Below, piece by piece: positions 1 to 12,864 of a DNA stretch of 64,000 nt (within the stretch, counting starts at the first letter, position 1; every line of letters starts with the position of its first letter). Below the pieces are notes generated by a model. It was not told the origin of the DNA. It ran no database searches and saw only the letters and a list, made by a program, of their open reading frames with translations. This stretch comes from Amyelois transitella (taxonomy: Eukaryota; Arthropoda; Insecta; Lepidoptera; Pyralidae): NCBI RefSeq assembly GCF_032362555.1, contig NC_083535.1, positions 6,944,001 through 7,008,000 of the forward strand, in the 5' to 3' direction. The position numbers and the translations under genes are program-made.

Positions 1-1576
1 GAGGCAAACTTAGAACAGGCTAGACATGTAACTAAGTACTATAGAAGATAGCGAAAGTGTCCCTGCTTGTACTAAAATAAACTAGCTCGGAGGCAAGCCA
101 GAAGTCGATGACCTGCGGGAAATAGGCCAGACACAGCCACCGAATATAATATGAGTTTATTTCAACGCGGCCAAAATAGATACTACTACCTTTGGACATT
201 TCTATTCAGATCGTCGGGTATTTGATCCCAATATAAAGTGCTTAACCCCGTTTCCCTTAGTATGACTACGAATCGATGTCCGTCGATAGTCCTTAATTGT
301 CATGCTGTGTGCTTGAAATAATTGTACTGGCTTAAATTTAAGTGGGGGCTGTGAGTATTCCGCCCTTATTTCGTAAAGGTAGATAATTTTTATGGCAAGA
401 TTTTTTTCACCTATTTATATATCTATTAAAATGTGGACAAATATGTATCAAAATTGTTTATATTTGATTTTGAATTGTATCATACTCTTAATTAAACTTT
501 AAATAAGGTAAGATTTTCCAAAAGAAGAATAGTAATTAGAAATTGAATTTTTAAGTCCTTCAGGTCAACGTCAGTTGTGTAATATAATGATCTTACAATT
601 CACGTTTTTGACATAAACCTTTCCGATAGACTTCTTTTACGTGATTTACTTGCTTACCATCTCCTTTCTATGTACCTTATATAATTTAAAAAAAATGTAG
701 ACATGTATAGAATTTCTATGTAATCTCATAAATCTTGCAACAGAGTACATAGGTATATATTTAATATTGTACCAAAGCTTTGAATCTAGAAGGGTTCATC
801 AAAAGCATCACAGATATTGGCAGGTGCAAACGCTACATCAGAAAACGGTCAAGTTGACCACTTCCGGTCACTTAACAAAAGCGTTGAAGCATAATAATGT
901 TACGGGCCACACTACCTTGGTTAGCTTGGCGAGTTCAAATTTATGTAGTACTCCCAAGAGGTTCATTAATTTTGACCTAAATGAAGCTTCTTTCAACATA
1001 GACAGGTACGCCATTATTTTAATATGAGCTTAGCGACCCACATTGTCCCGGGTTATAACATGCAATGTTAAACATTGGTTTCTACCGCGGAAATTGCATT
1101 CTGGGCCAAATATACATAGTTTATTTCCATTAACGTAATTTTAACAAAAAGTACGCACAACTACACAACAAATGTACACAAACAAATTAGAATATATTTC
1201 CTTTTGTTCGTCAAAAATTATGGTAAACATGTTTATTAAAAAGTATTTAGTTGCAAGCTTAATTAACCAGTTATTTATTAAGTATATAGCTGAATATTTA
1301 GAGCCCAATTATAACAGGCATAATGGCTCACGATGTATTAAATTAATCTGGATAGAAATTTGCTGACATCGGCCGGACATGAAATAACGCAGTGCAAAAT
1401 CCACGTCAATTTATCGAAATACACAGGATTATCTGATGGCGTGAATAAATCATCCCTTGAATTATTAATGTTCTCAAGCATATTGAAATATGGTTTATTT
1501 AACACACGTTTTTTATCTATTGGTTAAACGAAATAATATTTAAAATATATTCTTAAATTTAAATTTATGCAACTTA
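1..1576. other. No gene seen
   Basis: AT-rich sequence. An open stretch of 86 codons at 767-1027 has no ATG (it opens with TTG), no recognised motif and no splice context that I trust, so it is not called. Confidence 0.5.
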
Positions 1577-1850
1577 TCTATACTAATATTATAAAGCTGA
1601 AGAGTTTGTTTGTTTGAACGCGCTAATCTCAGGAACTACTGGATCTAATTGAAAAAATCTTTTTGTGTTAAATAGACCATTTATTGAGGAAGGCTTTAGG
1701 CTATATAACATCACGCTGCAACTATAAGGAACAAAGAAATAATGGAAAATCTGAAAAAAAAAACGGGGAAATTTATTCATCCTTGAGGGCTTCAATGACG
1801 CCCAAAATATTAATATACTATTCCACGCGGACGAAGTCGCGCTCACAGCA
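1577..1850 (+). mobile_element. Helitron-like element (TCTATACTAATATT family)
   Basis: Starts TCTATACTAATATTATAAAG, continues with TGTTTGTTTGAACGCGCTAA and ends with the CGCGGACGAAGTCGCG hairpin. The expected CTAG terminus has decayed to CATA. No coding capacity; non-autonomous. Matches 7788-8018 in reverse and 44081-44320 over most of its length. Confidence 0.7.
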
Positions 1851-2188
1851 TATAAAATAGACTTTAACCAATAATAGTTAAAGCGACTTGCAATTCTACA
1901 ACTGTAGAGAGTGTGACGTCATTAAAGCAATAAATAGATACAACAAAGATTACAAATCTACTGTTTCTGACTTAAATACAAGAATGTTTCATGATCACTA
2001 TTTTTTGAAATAGGTATTAGTGTCCCATTACTTATGTGAGCTTAAATTTACCTCTTGTTTTTTACGCATATTAATATTTTAGCCTCACATACATAACAAC
2101 CCTAACTAAACAACATACCAAAACTTCATATTTCGAATCTCAGAGTAATACAAATGGGAAAATTCATTTATATAATATTTCATGAATA

Positions 2189-2601
2189 TCACTACATAGT
2201 ATAAAACAAAGTCGCTTTCTCTGTCCCTATGTCCCATTGTATGCGTAAATCTTTAAAACTACGCACCGGAATTTGATGCGGTATTTTTAATAGATAGAGT
2301 GATTCAAGAGAAAGGTTTATATGTATAATAACATCCATTAAATAGTGGGGAAATACTGTTATTTTTGAGGTTTCTAATGTGATGTCGTTAATTATCATAT
2401 TTTTTTCCGCTTAGCTGGCTGAACTCTACGAGATTTATCAAAATTATGTACTAATTATTTGTACACATTGAAAAGGTCTTCCGAAAACTCCGCGATGGTA
2501 TATGTCTATCTCGCATGGATATCCCACAATAACATTTTTTGTCATTTACTTTTTACGACAATCAGCATTGCAGCCGTGCGAAGCCGGGACGGGTCGCTAG
2601 T
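2189..2601 (+). mobile_element. Helitron-like element, second family
   Basis: Contains AAAGTCGCTTTCTCTGTCCC and AAACTACGCACCGGA near the 5' end and ends GAAGCCGGGACGGGTCGCTAGT, with CTAGT at 2597-2601 preceded by a GC-rich stem. This pattern is common among non-autonomous Helitrons in insects. The 5' limit is set at a TC dinucleotide and is approximate. No coding sequence. Confidence 0.6.
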
Positions 2602-3992
2602 TTAGTATATTCGCGAAACTGATGTCGCTGCACTCGCGCATTAGTAACTCATTGACATGTGATTTAACTTCGCAAATAGGTCAAATGAACTGATAGTTAG
2701 GCCACTCGGGAACTTGTACCTACTGGCAAGATTCCATGAGGCGAGGCTTAGCGAGTTTGTGGTGTCATGATAGTTTACACGCATAATACGAGTAGTTTCT
2801 CCTTAGGTTCCTTGGACATCGGTAATCAAAACTATCTCACAACTCGGGGCTGGGGAAGATCGGCGCAAAATAAAACATTACCTAGATGGAACGATTAAAT
2901 AAGACAAAAATAGACGGCCACGTACAGGTGAAAGAATAAAACAGAACAGAAGCTGTGACGTTAAGGGGTGTCAAATGAATGGCAGAATAAAAAGTGGTTT
3001 GGAAGAGCTGGAAAAAGCGAGCAACTGAAAATTCGTTCACGCTGACTATTGGGGCAGGAGCTGATTTCGACAAAAAATGTTTTCCGTCGGCTCTGTCAAT
3101 GTCAAAACTCTAAAAGGAAGAACAGTTATAAAAATTATAACCAAATAACTCTTCGCAATATTCTTTATTTTATGATTCAAAAGAAAATCTACTCGTGCAC
3201 AGAATTATAATTTGGCAAGTATATTTATAAGAACTAATTAGAAAGGTTTATATTTTAGTTTTCTTTTGGCAACTAAGTATACCTAACTACTCGAATGGTT
3301 AAAAGACTGTTTAGTTAAAATTTTATGAAATGTTATAAAATTAAATACATCAATAGGTGAATCTGTTTTCCCCGCAAAGATTACATATGTATGTATGTAT
3401 TTGTAAACTTCCAGGTCAATCATATCATTTTGTATCTTGACCTGAAAACGTTGCCACTGTGCCAAGAGGCTGCATTGCATATTCTTTATGTCGTCGGTCG
3501 TAGTAAATCTTCATCCTTAAGAAAACGAACAAAGATACCTAAATTCCTAAGGGAATGGTTGTCTTTCATCTTATTCAAACTTCCATACTGGTCTTGTGGT
3601 CCATTACACGCTTGGTCAACTTTACCTTGATAAAAATAAAGATCGAATTTTAGCGACATTGATGAAGGAATAAAGATTAAAAAATTTCGAGATATATTAA
3701 TTAAAACTAACAGAATAATTTGTCCATTTATTGTTTTAAATATTTATAACTTATAAATTAGGCGATAAAAACTGATTGCCGCATACGGAACTTCAATGGC
3801 TTTCCTTTGAGATTCACCTTATCTGAACCTTATGAGTTTCGAAGATAGGGATCAATTTCGATTCCGGTTATATCATTGGCAAGAGAACATTTAACCTTGA
3901 AGGAAAAGAAACGTCTGAGGTCAACGCAAACTCAAATAATAAATATTTGCTTTTCTCTTGAAATTTGAACGTACGAGTGTTGGAAATCGTTA

Positions 3993-4140
3993 AATACATA
4001 CATAAAAAATCACGTTTCTTTTTTAATGGGATAGACAGAGACTCCATCTTTCTACTTGCCACATCCCCTAGGTTTTTCGCTTCATCCCCTTTCACAAGTC
4101 GGTTCATTCAAGCTCGTTGGTTTCAGGATCAAGGCATGAG
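3993..4140 (-). repeat. Degenerate LINE 3' end
   Basis: Diverged copy of the same LINE tail as 26636-27017: the minus strand ends in sequence equivalent to the aligned sites CTTGCCAC, AGACAGAGACT and TACATACAT. Only the last 150 bp or so remain. It is too mutated to keep a reading frame. Confidence 0.55.
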
Positions 4141-5215
4141 ATGCGGACATATCTCATATCTTAGCTGCATTAAGTACAATAAGCTTGATTCTTCTTGTAT
4201 ACTTCACTGGACCTCAATTTGCTTCCCTCAAGCAATTTCAGCAAATTTTTGTTTTCAACTTATTTTCTTACTATATTTTTTTTGTTATATATATAAATTC
4301 AGGCTATTCTTCAGAACTATCATTATAAAGAAAAAATATTTGTATTTTTGTTCTTCTTCACGAAACAAGCACCTACGCACGTATTAATTAAGTAATGAAT
4401 AAACTGAAAAATCTGTACTATTTTTTTATTTTATCTTTGCACCAGAGAAAGAAAACAACTAGGAGTAACATGGACATGCTGTATTTCTAGAATATTCCAT
4501 GAACGCAAAGCCGTGGCCAAAAGTCTAGTTTTAGATAAAATTAATTACACATCCGTCATATATTTATTTAGTTTAGTACGACGTATGTATAAATCCTGTT
4601 ACTACGCTATAAATCAGTGTCCAGTGCACGTCAACCGCTAAAACAAACGGTCCATGAAGTGAACATATAAATCAATATATGACAAATTTTCAATTTTCCA
4701 TGCTATCATTTTTATCGCAGGGAATTTTTATTACATTTTACATTTTTCCAGTGGAACAAAAGTCGTGAAACAAACAGCGCTTCAAAGAGAACGAACGCTA
4801 TTGACGCATTTTGTTGGATTTTTTGTTTACCGTCCGCAGTATGTAGCCGTCAACTCCACTACTCGATCGCTTTTAATGCCCTCCGACAGGCTCTTCGTGT
4901 AATGTGTGTTATTGCTTTTTATCGCTTCCATTATTTGATTAAATTTTTCTTGATTTTTCCAACTTTTAATTGTCGAAATAATTTTACTTTGAACTTTTTA
5001 TTATAACTCAATTGATAAGTCCATGTATTGATGATACTGTATTACGAAGTTTAATAAATCAGAAATATTGTAACATTTACACATACAGCTTTAACTGTTA
5101 ATAAAATAACGTGTTTGTTACATCTGAGTATGCACACACATACTACATAACTAGAGGAACACAAAGCACAAGTGCACACAGTAACCTTAAACGAGTTATT
5201 TATAACTCTTGGACG

Positions 5216-5305
5216 GCTCTCCATGTACATGTACGACTGTAAGCGCTACAGATCGTAGCCACCGCTACGAAATAAACCGCGTAGCTACGACCTCGTAGCT
5301 TGCAG
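5216..5305. repeat. Cluster of CTACGA/TCGTAG motifs
   Basis: CGTAGC or GCTACG occurs about six times in 90 bp on both strands (CGCTACAGATCGTAGCC, CCGCTACGAAA, GTAGCTACGACCTCGTAGCT). A second cluster is at 12865-12912 in direct orientation. Function unknown; likely a remnant of one dispersed repeat. Confidence 0.5.
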
Positions 5306-6882
5306 GTAACATTACTAAAACTTCGAAGAAGATTTTTAAAAGCTACCTTATTGGCACTTACGGATCGATAAACTCCAATTTCATACATAAAATAATTTTA
5401 ACACACTTCACTGTCAAATTTTCTACTGAACTCACGAACTACGCAGATGGTTCGCGGAATAATACTTCACACAAACTGACCCTAGAAATCGCCGCACATG
5501 AAATATCACTGACGTAACATATATTCCACTTTATTTCCACACATGGACAAATTCTAGCACAAATTCATATCATTTTTTCAGTAAAACGTTCTGCCTGAAA
5601 TGCAGCTTTGTAAAGAGAATCACATTGCGCAGCTGCAATAGTTGAAGGTCAAGTTAAGCCCTAGCAACGTCAAGGTTATGGTTACTAAATTATCAATACT
5701 TTCAGAAAACTTTGCACTAAAACCCTGTCAGAGACGAGGCACTGGATGGTTTCTCTTTCTAAAATTCTAGTGTCCCCATGCAGCTGAACTACATTCTAAT
5801 TGATAATTTGCAAGTTTCTCACTAGGTATTCACCTCTATCGAAGGCGCCACTCGCAGCCATTAAACTTGCGGAAATCGAACTAGACTCGTTATTTGCCGC
5901 TCTAAACACATTCACTAGACTGTCGGTTTACGGAAATTTCTACTTTTGGGTATCACTTGTGGGTTGGGGTTGTATTATGATTATTTTCGAGCTACATCGA
6001 GACAAAGCGTGAGGACAAGATATTTTTGTTAGCGCTAGCTGTGGACTGTGGCGCAGCGCACGCGGTATTGGGGAGTCAAGGTTAGCCCGTGGGAGCTCCG
6101 CTGGCGGCCGGGCGCTCCAAGGTCGCCTGGCACCCGCACCCCTCACCTCACACAATCGATACCAAATTACGAACATGAATGCACACCCTTATAAATACTT
6201 AGACAAAGCCTAACTTTTCGTCTTAGAGCGGCGTGAATGGTCTTATTTTAGAAATTGAGGAAACATCAGCCTTTTCGTTTTCAGTGGGGAGACAAGGAGC
6301 GTGTTCTATTTCATGTTTTCATTAAGCAACAGGAACTTATTTCTACCGCAGAAGTGGAGTTTGGTCACTTGTTAGCTTCCTAACTGAGTATCCAAAAATA
6401 TTTGTAGGTTTCGTAAGGAGACTTTGAGACTTTATTGTTTTTTATAAATAGATAAATAGAAAATTAAGAATTCAACTGGTTCATATTTATAAAAATGATA
6501 CGGAAAAAAATAAATTGTTAAAAAAAATATGAGTACATAAAATGTACTCAATACGCTGGCAAGTTTCACGAGTCGCGCAGGACTGTTATGACCAAATAAA
6601 CATACATATTACTCTTTTTCTTCTAACATTGCTTCTCTTTATGGAACAAGTCAATTTTTTTTTATTTTTGACCGATTGGAGCTGGAGCATCGTTGTCATG
6701 CTATCGTTATACTCTTACGAATATAGAGAAATCGAAAGTTTCACACGTTATACTGAAAAAAATCATAATCATATACAGTCGCTTAGGAACAGAGATTGAT
6801 TTCATATACAATTACATGATTGACAATTACATGACATAAGCTCATATTTTCACTTGCCGTGATCACTTTGCCTGCCTTTGTT

Positions 6883-7215
6883 GTATTTTACGGCTCCGTA
6901 CCTAAAAGATAAAAAAGGACCGCCTTCGTTGTCTGTCTGTCACCAGGCTGTATCTCATAAACCGTGATAGCTACAAAGCTCAAATATTCACAAATTAAGT
7001 ATTTCTGTTGCCGCTAATCAAGATACTTACATAATTTAAGAAACAATAATTTGTAATTATTAAAAGGCCATAACAAACGTAAAATTTTGGTCATTTTGGT
7101 CGATTTACATAACCAGGTATAACGCCCAAGTAAGTGTATATTACAAAATTAATATTTAAGTAACAAACTTGCTGATGGTACGTGACCCGCCGTTTCGCAC
7201 TTGGCCGGTTTTTTC
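6883..7215 (-). repeat. Dispersed repeat with CCGGCCAAGTGCG end
   Basis: The reverse strand begins AAAAAACCGGCCAAGTGCGA and ends in GGTACGGAGCCGTAAAATAC. A shorter copy of the same start is at 27741-27800 on the plus strand. This is a widespread moth repeat; its class (LINE tail or non-autonomous DNA element) was not settled. Confidence 0.6.
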
Positions 7216-7787
7216 ACATTCATCACTCTTAACTTGCATTGATTGATACTCGTATACTCAGGAAACGAACAACACTGCAGGAATAGTTTGTTACCCTGAA
7301 CGCTTTCATCTCTCAAACTTTTAAACTCTTTAACAGTTTGATATGTATGTAACTAAACGTTTTCTCTTACGGCGGGTGAAACTCCTTTATAGGGGATTAT
7401 GCCTGGTTAAAAAAATATGGGTATACTACGTCTCCGCATGCAAAGCCAGGTCACTGATCAAAGATAAACGAGAGTGGGGTAAAAAACAGATCCTGAACTG
7501 AAAAAATATTTAATGGATTTGTTTTACAGATTTGATTTGAATTATGTGCTCCATTTTTTTTTAATGATTCATAATTGATTGATTCCGTATAGTATATATA
7601 GTACTCGTATATTCATTGTTCGCATTATTATATTTTTTTATAAATTGTAAAGTGTAAGTTACAATTTCAAATTTGGACTAGACATAAATGTTGACACGTT
7701 TGATCATAATAGTACTCGTAAGTACGTACTGTAACAATTTCTTTTCTTATTTTAAAAGCCTTATTTTATTCAATTTTCTTATCTCAA

Positions 7788-8018
7788 ACTAGCTGTGCCC
7801 GTGACTTCGTCCGCGTGGAATAGTTATTTTATGCATCATTGAAGTCCTCAAGAATGAATAATTTTCCTTATAGTTGCAGGGTGATGTTATATAGCCTAAA
7901 GCCTTCCTCAATAAATGGTCTATTCAACGCAAAAAGAACTTTTCAATTTGAAGCAGTAGTTCTTGAGATTAGCGCGTTCAAACAAACAAACTCTTCAGCT
8001 TTATAATATTAGTATAGA
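7788..8018 (-). mobile_element. Helitron-like element (TCTATACTAATATT family)
   Basis: Reverse-strand copy of the family at 1577-1850. On the plus strand it opens ACTAGCTG followed by the hairpin GTGACTTCGTCCGCG and closes AATATTAGTATAGA. The CTAG terminus is intact here. About 230 bp, no coding sequence. Confidence 0.72.
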
Positions 8019-9747
8019 TGTGCCTAATAAACGTTATTCTTTCTTTCTAACACCCATAAAACAGAGTTAAAAATCTACAAAGCGTAATACATGACATTAC
8101 AATGAGCGGCCTCATCTTTCTGGAAGGGATAGGTAGGACAAAGTAGGTTTTACGCTTGACGTGACCTTTCGCCCGAACGTTCCCAATTCGATTTAGACAC
8201 GTTCGTCTAGGCGTTAAATTTCTAACGTGTCTATTTACACTCGCCGTGCATACCTGTTTACTCAATGTAGGGTTTAAACATTTATGAATGACTTAGAAAG
8301 ACTTATGCTTTTCTTTCCTTCTACCGTATGTATTTGTACGACTGTCCGTACAAGGCACAAACCTTGTACGAACAGTCATAAAACGACGTATAAAATAGTG
8401 ATTTCAATCTTAAGATTATGTTATATATTATAACATTGTTTATATATAAGTTCACTACTACTTCTCATGTTCTGTAAAAATGAATATTTACATATATTTC
8501 ATACCTACCTTACTTACCTATTACGAGTACCATAGAAATACAACTAAGTACAGAAATCTGTTTGTTCTTTAAACTTAGTCCCATGGAAATGGTCGTCGAA
8601 TTTCAAAATATGCGCCCTTATTTATAAAGAGCTCCGTAATTACATACGAGTAGTTATTTTTACAACACTTAGTAAGATATATGCAATACATTAAGGGCGA
8701 TTAGATGTGTGTGCGGCGGCGTCCCCAACTGGAATAAATTATTTAAGTGAGAGTGGGCAACTATCAGTGTAAACAGAACCTGATAAATACTACTTAGACT
8801 TGTACTCTTAATGGTTAAGTAACAATTTGATTTTAGACAGAAAATAAGTTCATAGAAACTAGGATATTTTTAATATTTAATTTTGTTAGCCGTATCTTTT
8901 CAAATTTTATTATTCTAGGTCAACGGAAAACAAACGATGTAAAGGATTATAGCTTTTCAACTCGTTGATTTCGGAGTTTGCTTAATAACGCGATTGTTTG
9001 GTGATTCTGATTTTTTCCGTTTGTTATACAGATTGCCTTATAGATATGTATATCAGAGTACGAGGAGCATTGGCTCATACTCAGTGCTTAGGTATAAGGT
9101 TGGAACTTTTTAGAGAGGTAAGTGGAAAGATGCAGTCTCTGCCAATTCCCATAAATGTTATATATATTGTTTTGTAAAAATGTGGTGATCTGTACACGGT
9201 AGCGTTACCTGACCTTACTACCCCGAATTGAAGTCATAAGCAGATGGAAATTACTAACACATGTGAATGGTGACCGCAGTCCTCCCCAAGGGAGGCACGA
9301 CCAGGACTAACGCTAGCGTTTCTTTTTTTATTAATTTTATTTTATAAAAAAAAATTTGTTCAAAGTTTAACTTATTTTTATTATAATTGTAGCACCCGGA
9401 GCCTGGTGGTAAACAATTCGCCGGACGTTGGGGTGTGTCGGCGTAATCAACATTACCACGGACCGTTTCAATTTTGCGTGTGAATTTATTTTTATTTTAC
9501 ATACATACTGCCAGCAAAACAAACAAATGGTCACGGTAGTAGTTCGTTGCTAATAGATTAACTTGTGTTACCACACTATACGAGTATATACCTAAGCATT
9601 AAAGTTTATCAAAAGTTTGCGAAGTGATAAAATATTTAGAAGGAAATAATTGACAGCGTCGGTAGTCCAATTAAAAAATTGTGACACAGGGAGGCACAGG
9701 GAGTAAGTATTTTAAAAGTTATGTACCTACTTACATTTGTTTAAGTG
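8019..9747. other. No gene seen
   Basis: AT-rich intergenic sequence with one imperfect hairpin (8340-8377). A short segment at 9270-9310 resembles an edge of a dispersed repeat. Nothing coding was recognised. Confidence 0.5.
8340..8377. repeat. Imperfect inverted repeat
   Basis: Arms 8340-8355 and 8362-8377, 16 bp with one mismatch, around CACAAA. Reads GACTGTCCGTACAAGG on the left arm. Isolated hairpin, no gene nearby, role unknown. Confidence 0.8.
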
Positions 9748-9985
9748 CTAGCATCCTACCCCCTTACGAATGGTATAACCACAAACCAATACGGATTAGC
9801 TTCTCCTGCAAAGGTTGTCGAGGTCAGTCTGGAGTCGTTTTGTGTAAATATCTAACTTACCCAATCTAAGATCATGGTCAAAAGGTGTACCTTTTGACCA
9901 TGATCTTAGATTGGGTGTGTCTTTAAAGAGGAGCTCGAGGTGTACCTCGAGCTCCTCTTTAAAGACACTGGTATTTAACTAATGC
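9748..9985 (+). repeat. Dispersed GCAAAGGTTG family copy, rearranged
   Basis: Family core TGCAAAGGTTG..GAGGTCAG..GTCG..TTGTGTAAA..CTTACCCAATC is visible at 9805-9868. Other copies: 10550-10670 (-), 18836-18925 (+), 28052-28215 (-), 41445-41560 (+), 43256-43430 (-) and 43600-43760 (+). In the other copies the second half reads once (ATC.TGGTC..., then CTCCTCTCC...). Here that half is duplicated and partly inverted; see the separate palindrome entry. Confidence 0.65.
9859..9968. repeat. Two adjacent perfect hairpin palindromes
   Basis: First inverted repeat: arms 9859-9886 and 9889-9916 (28 bp, no mismatch) around a 2-nt GT. Second: arms 9917-9941 and 9944-9968 (25 bp, no mismatch) around another GT. 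The two touch directly. Both centres read AGGTGTACCT. In sister repeat copies the left arm of the first and the right arm of the second are neighbours, so the block is consistent with a tandem duplication whose inner part was inverted. Confidence 0.95.
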
Positions 9986-10549
9986 CACGTTTAGCTGATG
10001 TGATTGAGATACATAATGATAGGATACAAGCCCATCGCTAAAAAGAGGAATCTCAAGTTTTGTTGCCATTGTTGACTTATCTTTAAGATTCTGTGCGTGA
10101 AAAGAAGCAGCTGGCTCACGTTTTTCTTCGCTATATATGCTATAAATAAATGAAGATTCTAAGTAAAAGTCATTATAATGTGAAGTAAGTCTGATAGTTC
10201 ACTAGTAACAAAGGGAATAGTCTTCTTTCTGGAATACAATAGTATTGTCCACCTAGCTATTAGACTTAGCCTATATTATATTTAAGAAGAATGAAGGTCT
10301 CCTTCCTTTTGTATAACTACTTAAACAGTACTCGCAGGTTTTATGAAAACGAATAAATGTTTTTGTTACAATTTTTCACATTTGAACTGTTGATTGGATA
10401 TTTTTCCTATTATAAAAAATAACGTTTCGTTCCGTAAGTCTTTAATCCTGTTTCAATTTTATAAACCTTTCCACCCAATTATGTTGTTAACTTTTTTCCG
10501 CACGGGATTTTCTTGCATTCCCGTTACCATCCTGGCGTTCCAGGTCGCA

Positions 10550-10760
10550 GGGTCCGAGGTCAGCCTATGACCACGATCCTGAATCGGGTAATTCATATTT
10601 TTACAAAACCACTCTCGTCTGACCTCCGCAACTTTTGCAAGGGTCCCTTAAACTCACATTGGAACATGGTGACATAGCTTGTTAGGATTTGAGTAGGTTC
10701 CTTCGCGATGTCTTCCTTCACCGTAAGAGCATTGGTTTACAATTAAACTAGTTTTATGAG
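10550..10760 (-). repeat. GCAAAGGTTG family copy plus a second repeat fragment
   Basis: Reverse-strand copy (10550-10670) of the family of 9748-9985, recognisable by CTGACCTCCGCAACTTTTGC. It is followed at 10680-10760 by a fragment GTAGGTTCCTTCGCGATGTC..TTCACCGTAAGAGCA, another moth dispersed repeat. Confidence 0.55.
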
Positions 10761-12084
10761 TCTACATGGTCTCTGAAGGATTGAACCAAAGCATCATGCT
10801 TTTTCAGGATGGTTGGGGTTTTCTTGATTATTTTGTACAAAATAAAACCTTGGCTTGAAATTTGTAACAAGTTTACATTTACCGTTTGTTTTTGTTTTTG
10901 ATTACATTTTGTTTTAAATTAATACGGACATTTAATTTTACAGTGTATTCACATAAATACAGTGTAAAATTACTCACCTGTATTTTTTCGAACCCAGTAA
11001 ATATTTATGACTTTTAATGATAATGCCTAAAATGTCTATGTGACGGTGTTGCAGATTTATAATTTTTATTTACAGACCAACAATTGACAATAACTTTATG
11101 TATAAATTCTCAAAAATATTGCGAAAATTTTTAATAAAAGAATGTTATGGCGTAATATGACATGTCCGAAAACTAATAGTGAGTATGTAACTGTATGTGT
11201 AGTGAGTATTATTTCATTGATTTAATTTAGCGCTTAATGTAATTTGTAAATTTTTATTCGTTTGCAATGAAAGTGTCTTAAATAAACATTTATTATTATT
11301 GTTGCTTTTTATATCTTTATATGATACGACGCACAGATACTTATTTTTGTGTTTTTATTATTTAGTTTCCTTTTTCTTCTGACTACAATATAGATTGTAT
11401 GGGGTTTTGACTACCAATGAAGTATTTCATGAATGGTTATGATTGGTAATATAAAGCTATTGCATTATGTTTCATATTAGGTGCCAAGGCGGGTCGTATA
11501 TAATTAAAAATATATTTTTATACATATATTTCGCTTAGCAGAACTCATAAAATAAAAATTAAGATGAAATAAATCTATAAAGGGCCGTACAAATTAAGTA
11601 CAGATATGGATATATTGAGAGATAGAGGATACGGACTTAGTACTTATCTAATTTCAATTTTTACAAGGAGAAAATAAAAACAATCTTCCAATATTCCATA
11701 TAAATAAACATGGTAAATGGACTTATTTTAATAGCTGTAATATGTATATACCTACAGAGATACGTTTATTAACAAAAAACAGTTTCCTTAACATAATAAT
11801 ATTTATCCTTCACATATGACATAATTTGAACGGAAACTATTCATTTTATATTTATAATATATATAATAGATATATATAATAGATATTAAAATAAAAAAAA
11901 ATCAATATATTTTATAAGACGACACAAAATTTTGTATTTCACTCTCATTATTTCGCGTCCCGCGACCCAAAGTAAAATAATACAAATAATTCAGAAAATT
12001 CGTTCCGTAAAAAGTTTTCGCAGAAGTTTTTAAACTACATGGAACTTAATAAAAGTTTGTAACTTACTTTAAAATCATATTGGA

Positions 12085-12190
12085 AGGATTTTGTGATGTA
12101 GAAAGAGTACCAGCGTCGTGCGCGCGTGGTGTCGAACCGCCGGCGCCGCGTCGTGAGTTCGCGTCCGTCGCTCTCAACCACCGCGCCACC
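12085..12190 (-). repeat. tRNA-derived SINE
   Basis: The minus strand has an A-box-like TGGCGCGGTGG (12188-12178) and a B-box-like GGTTCGACACC (12138-12128), 39 nt apart, as in a tRNA-type RNA polymerase III promoter. The head is GC-rich and retains many CpG, so this copy is probably young or hypomethylated. The 3' limit is approximate. It is not a tRNA gene: no acceptor stem closes around it. Confidence 0.6.
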
Positions 12191-12864
12191 GTAAAACTCT
12201 TGCCGACTGTACCAAAACCGCTTACTGCGGAGACAACGGCGCGCGCAATCCCGACCCCCCACCACTCCGCATCACCTCGCGCACAACCTCTCCTACATCG
12301 ATTCATCGTTAAGCCACTTTTTATCACTGAAACTAAAGCTCAGTCCACGAATTGGGTCACTCGTGATACACGCACCGATGGAAACCCCCTAAATCATATA
12401 GGATTAGGTGGCAATAAGTCTGAAGAGCGCCCGCCGGCTCTGCACCGAGCGCCGCATCGATGCAATGCACGCACGCTGCATACAGATCACAGATATAAGC
12501 ACTAACTAGACTACAACCGGCAATTTCAAGTTAATAAAACTTTTACAAAACTTTTCTTGTTTATCATGAACTTCTTGAATTAATATGATCTAGGTTTTTA
12601 GGCTGTAAATATCTTTTTCTCTCATAACTTACTGAAAACAGTAGAATTTTATAATTAGCATGCTTATTAACAGCATAAACATTTTAACTTCGGTACAATT
12701 CAAGGTCTTCGTATAATAAATATAATTAGGAAGAACCAGCCGACTGTAACAACAAGGACGAGACATATTACAAAAATAATTTCCAGAATAAAATTAATAT
12801 ACCTTCCTAAATCATTTACGTTGGTCTTTTACGAACGAAAGTAAAAGTACTGTTTAACATCTAC

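Larger units (their letters stand above)
2602..6882. other. No gene seen; repeats and a GC-rich patch
   Basis: Holds a LINE relic (3993-4140), the CTACGA cluster (5216-5305) and an isolated GC-rich patch at 6050-6170 with several CpG. The patch could mark a non-coding first exon or a promoter, but no coding or splice pattern supports that. Confidence 0.4.

Noticed and set aside
3965..4387. 140-codon open frame on the plus strand
   Set aside because: It is antisense to a LINE relic in its first half and low-complexity AT-rich (Phe/Ile/Tyr runs) in the second. No motif.
9859..9968. Rho-independent-type terminator hairpins
   Set aside because: Eukaryotic sequence, no adjacent gene, and the arms are explained by rearrangement of a dispersed repeat.
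12085..12190. tRNA gene
   Set aside because: A and B boxes are present, but no acceptor stem or plausible anticodon arm closes; it is a tRNA-derived SINE.
12080..12505. 141-codon open frame on the plus strand
   Set aside because: It runs through a SINE and a CpG-rich patch, overlaps long open frames on the other strand, and has Arg/Pro/Ala/His-rich composition typical of GC-rich non-coding DNA.
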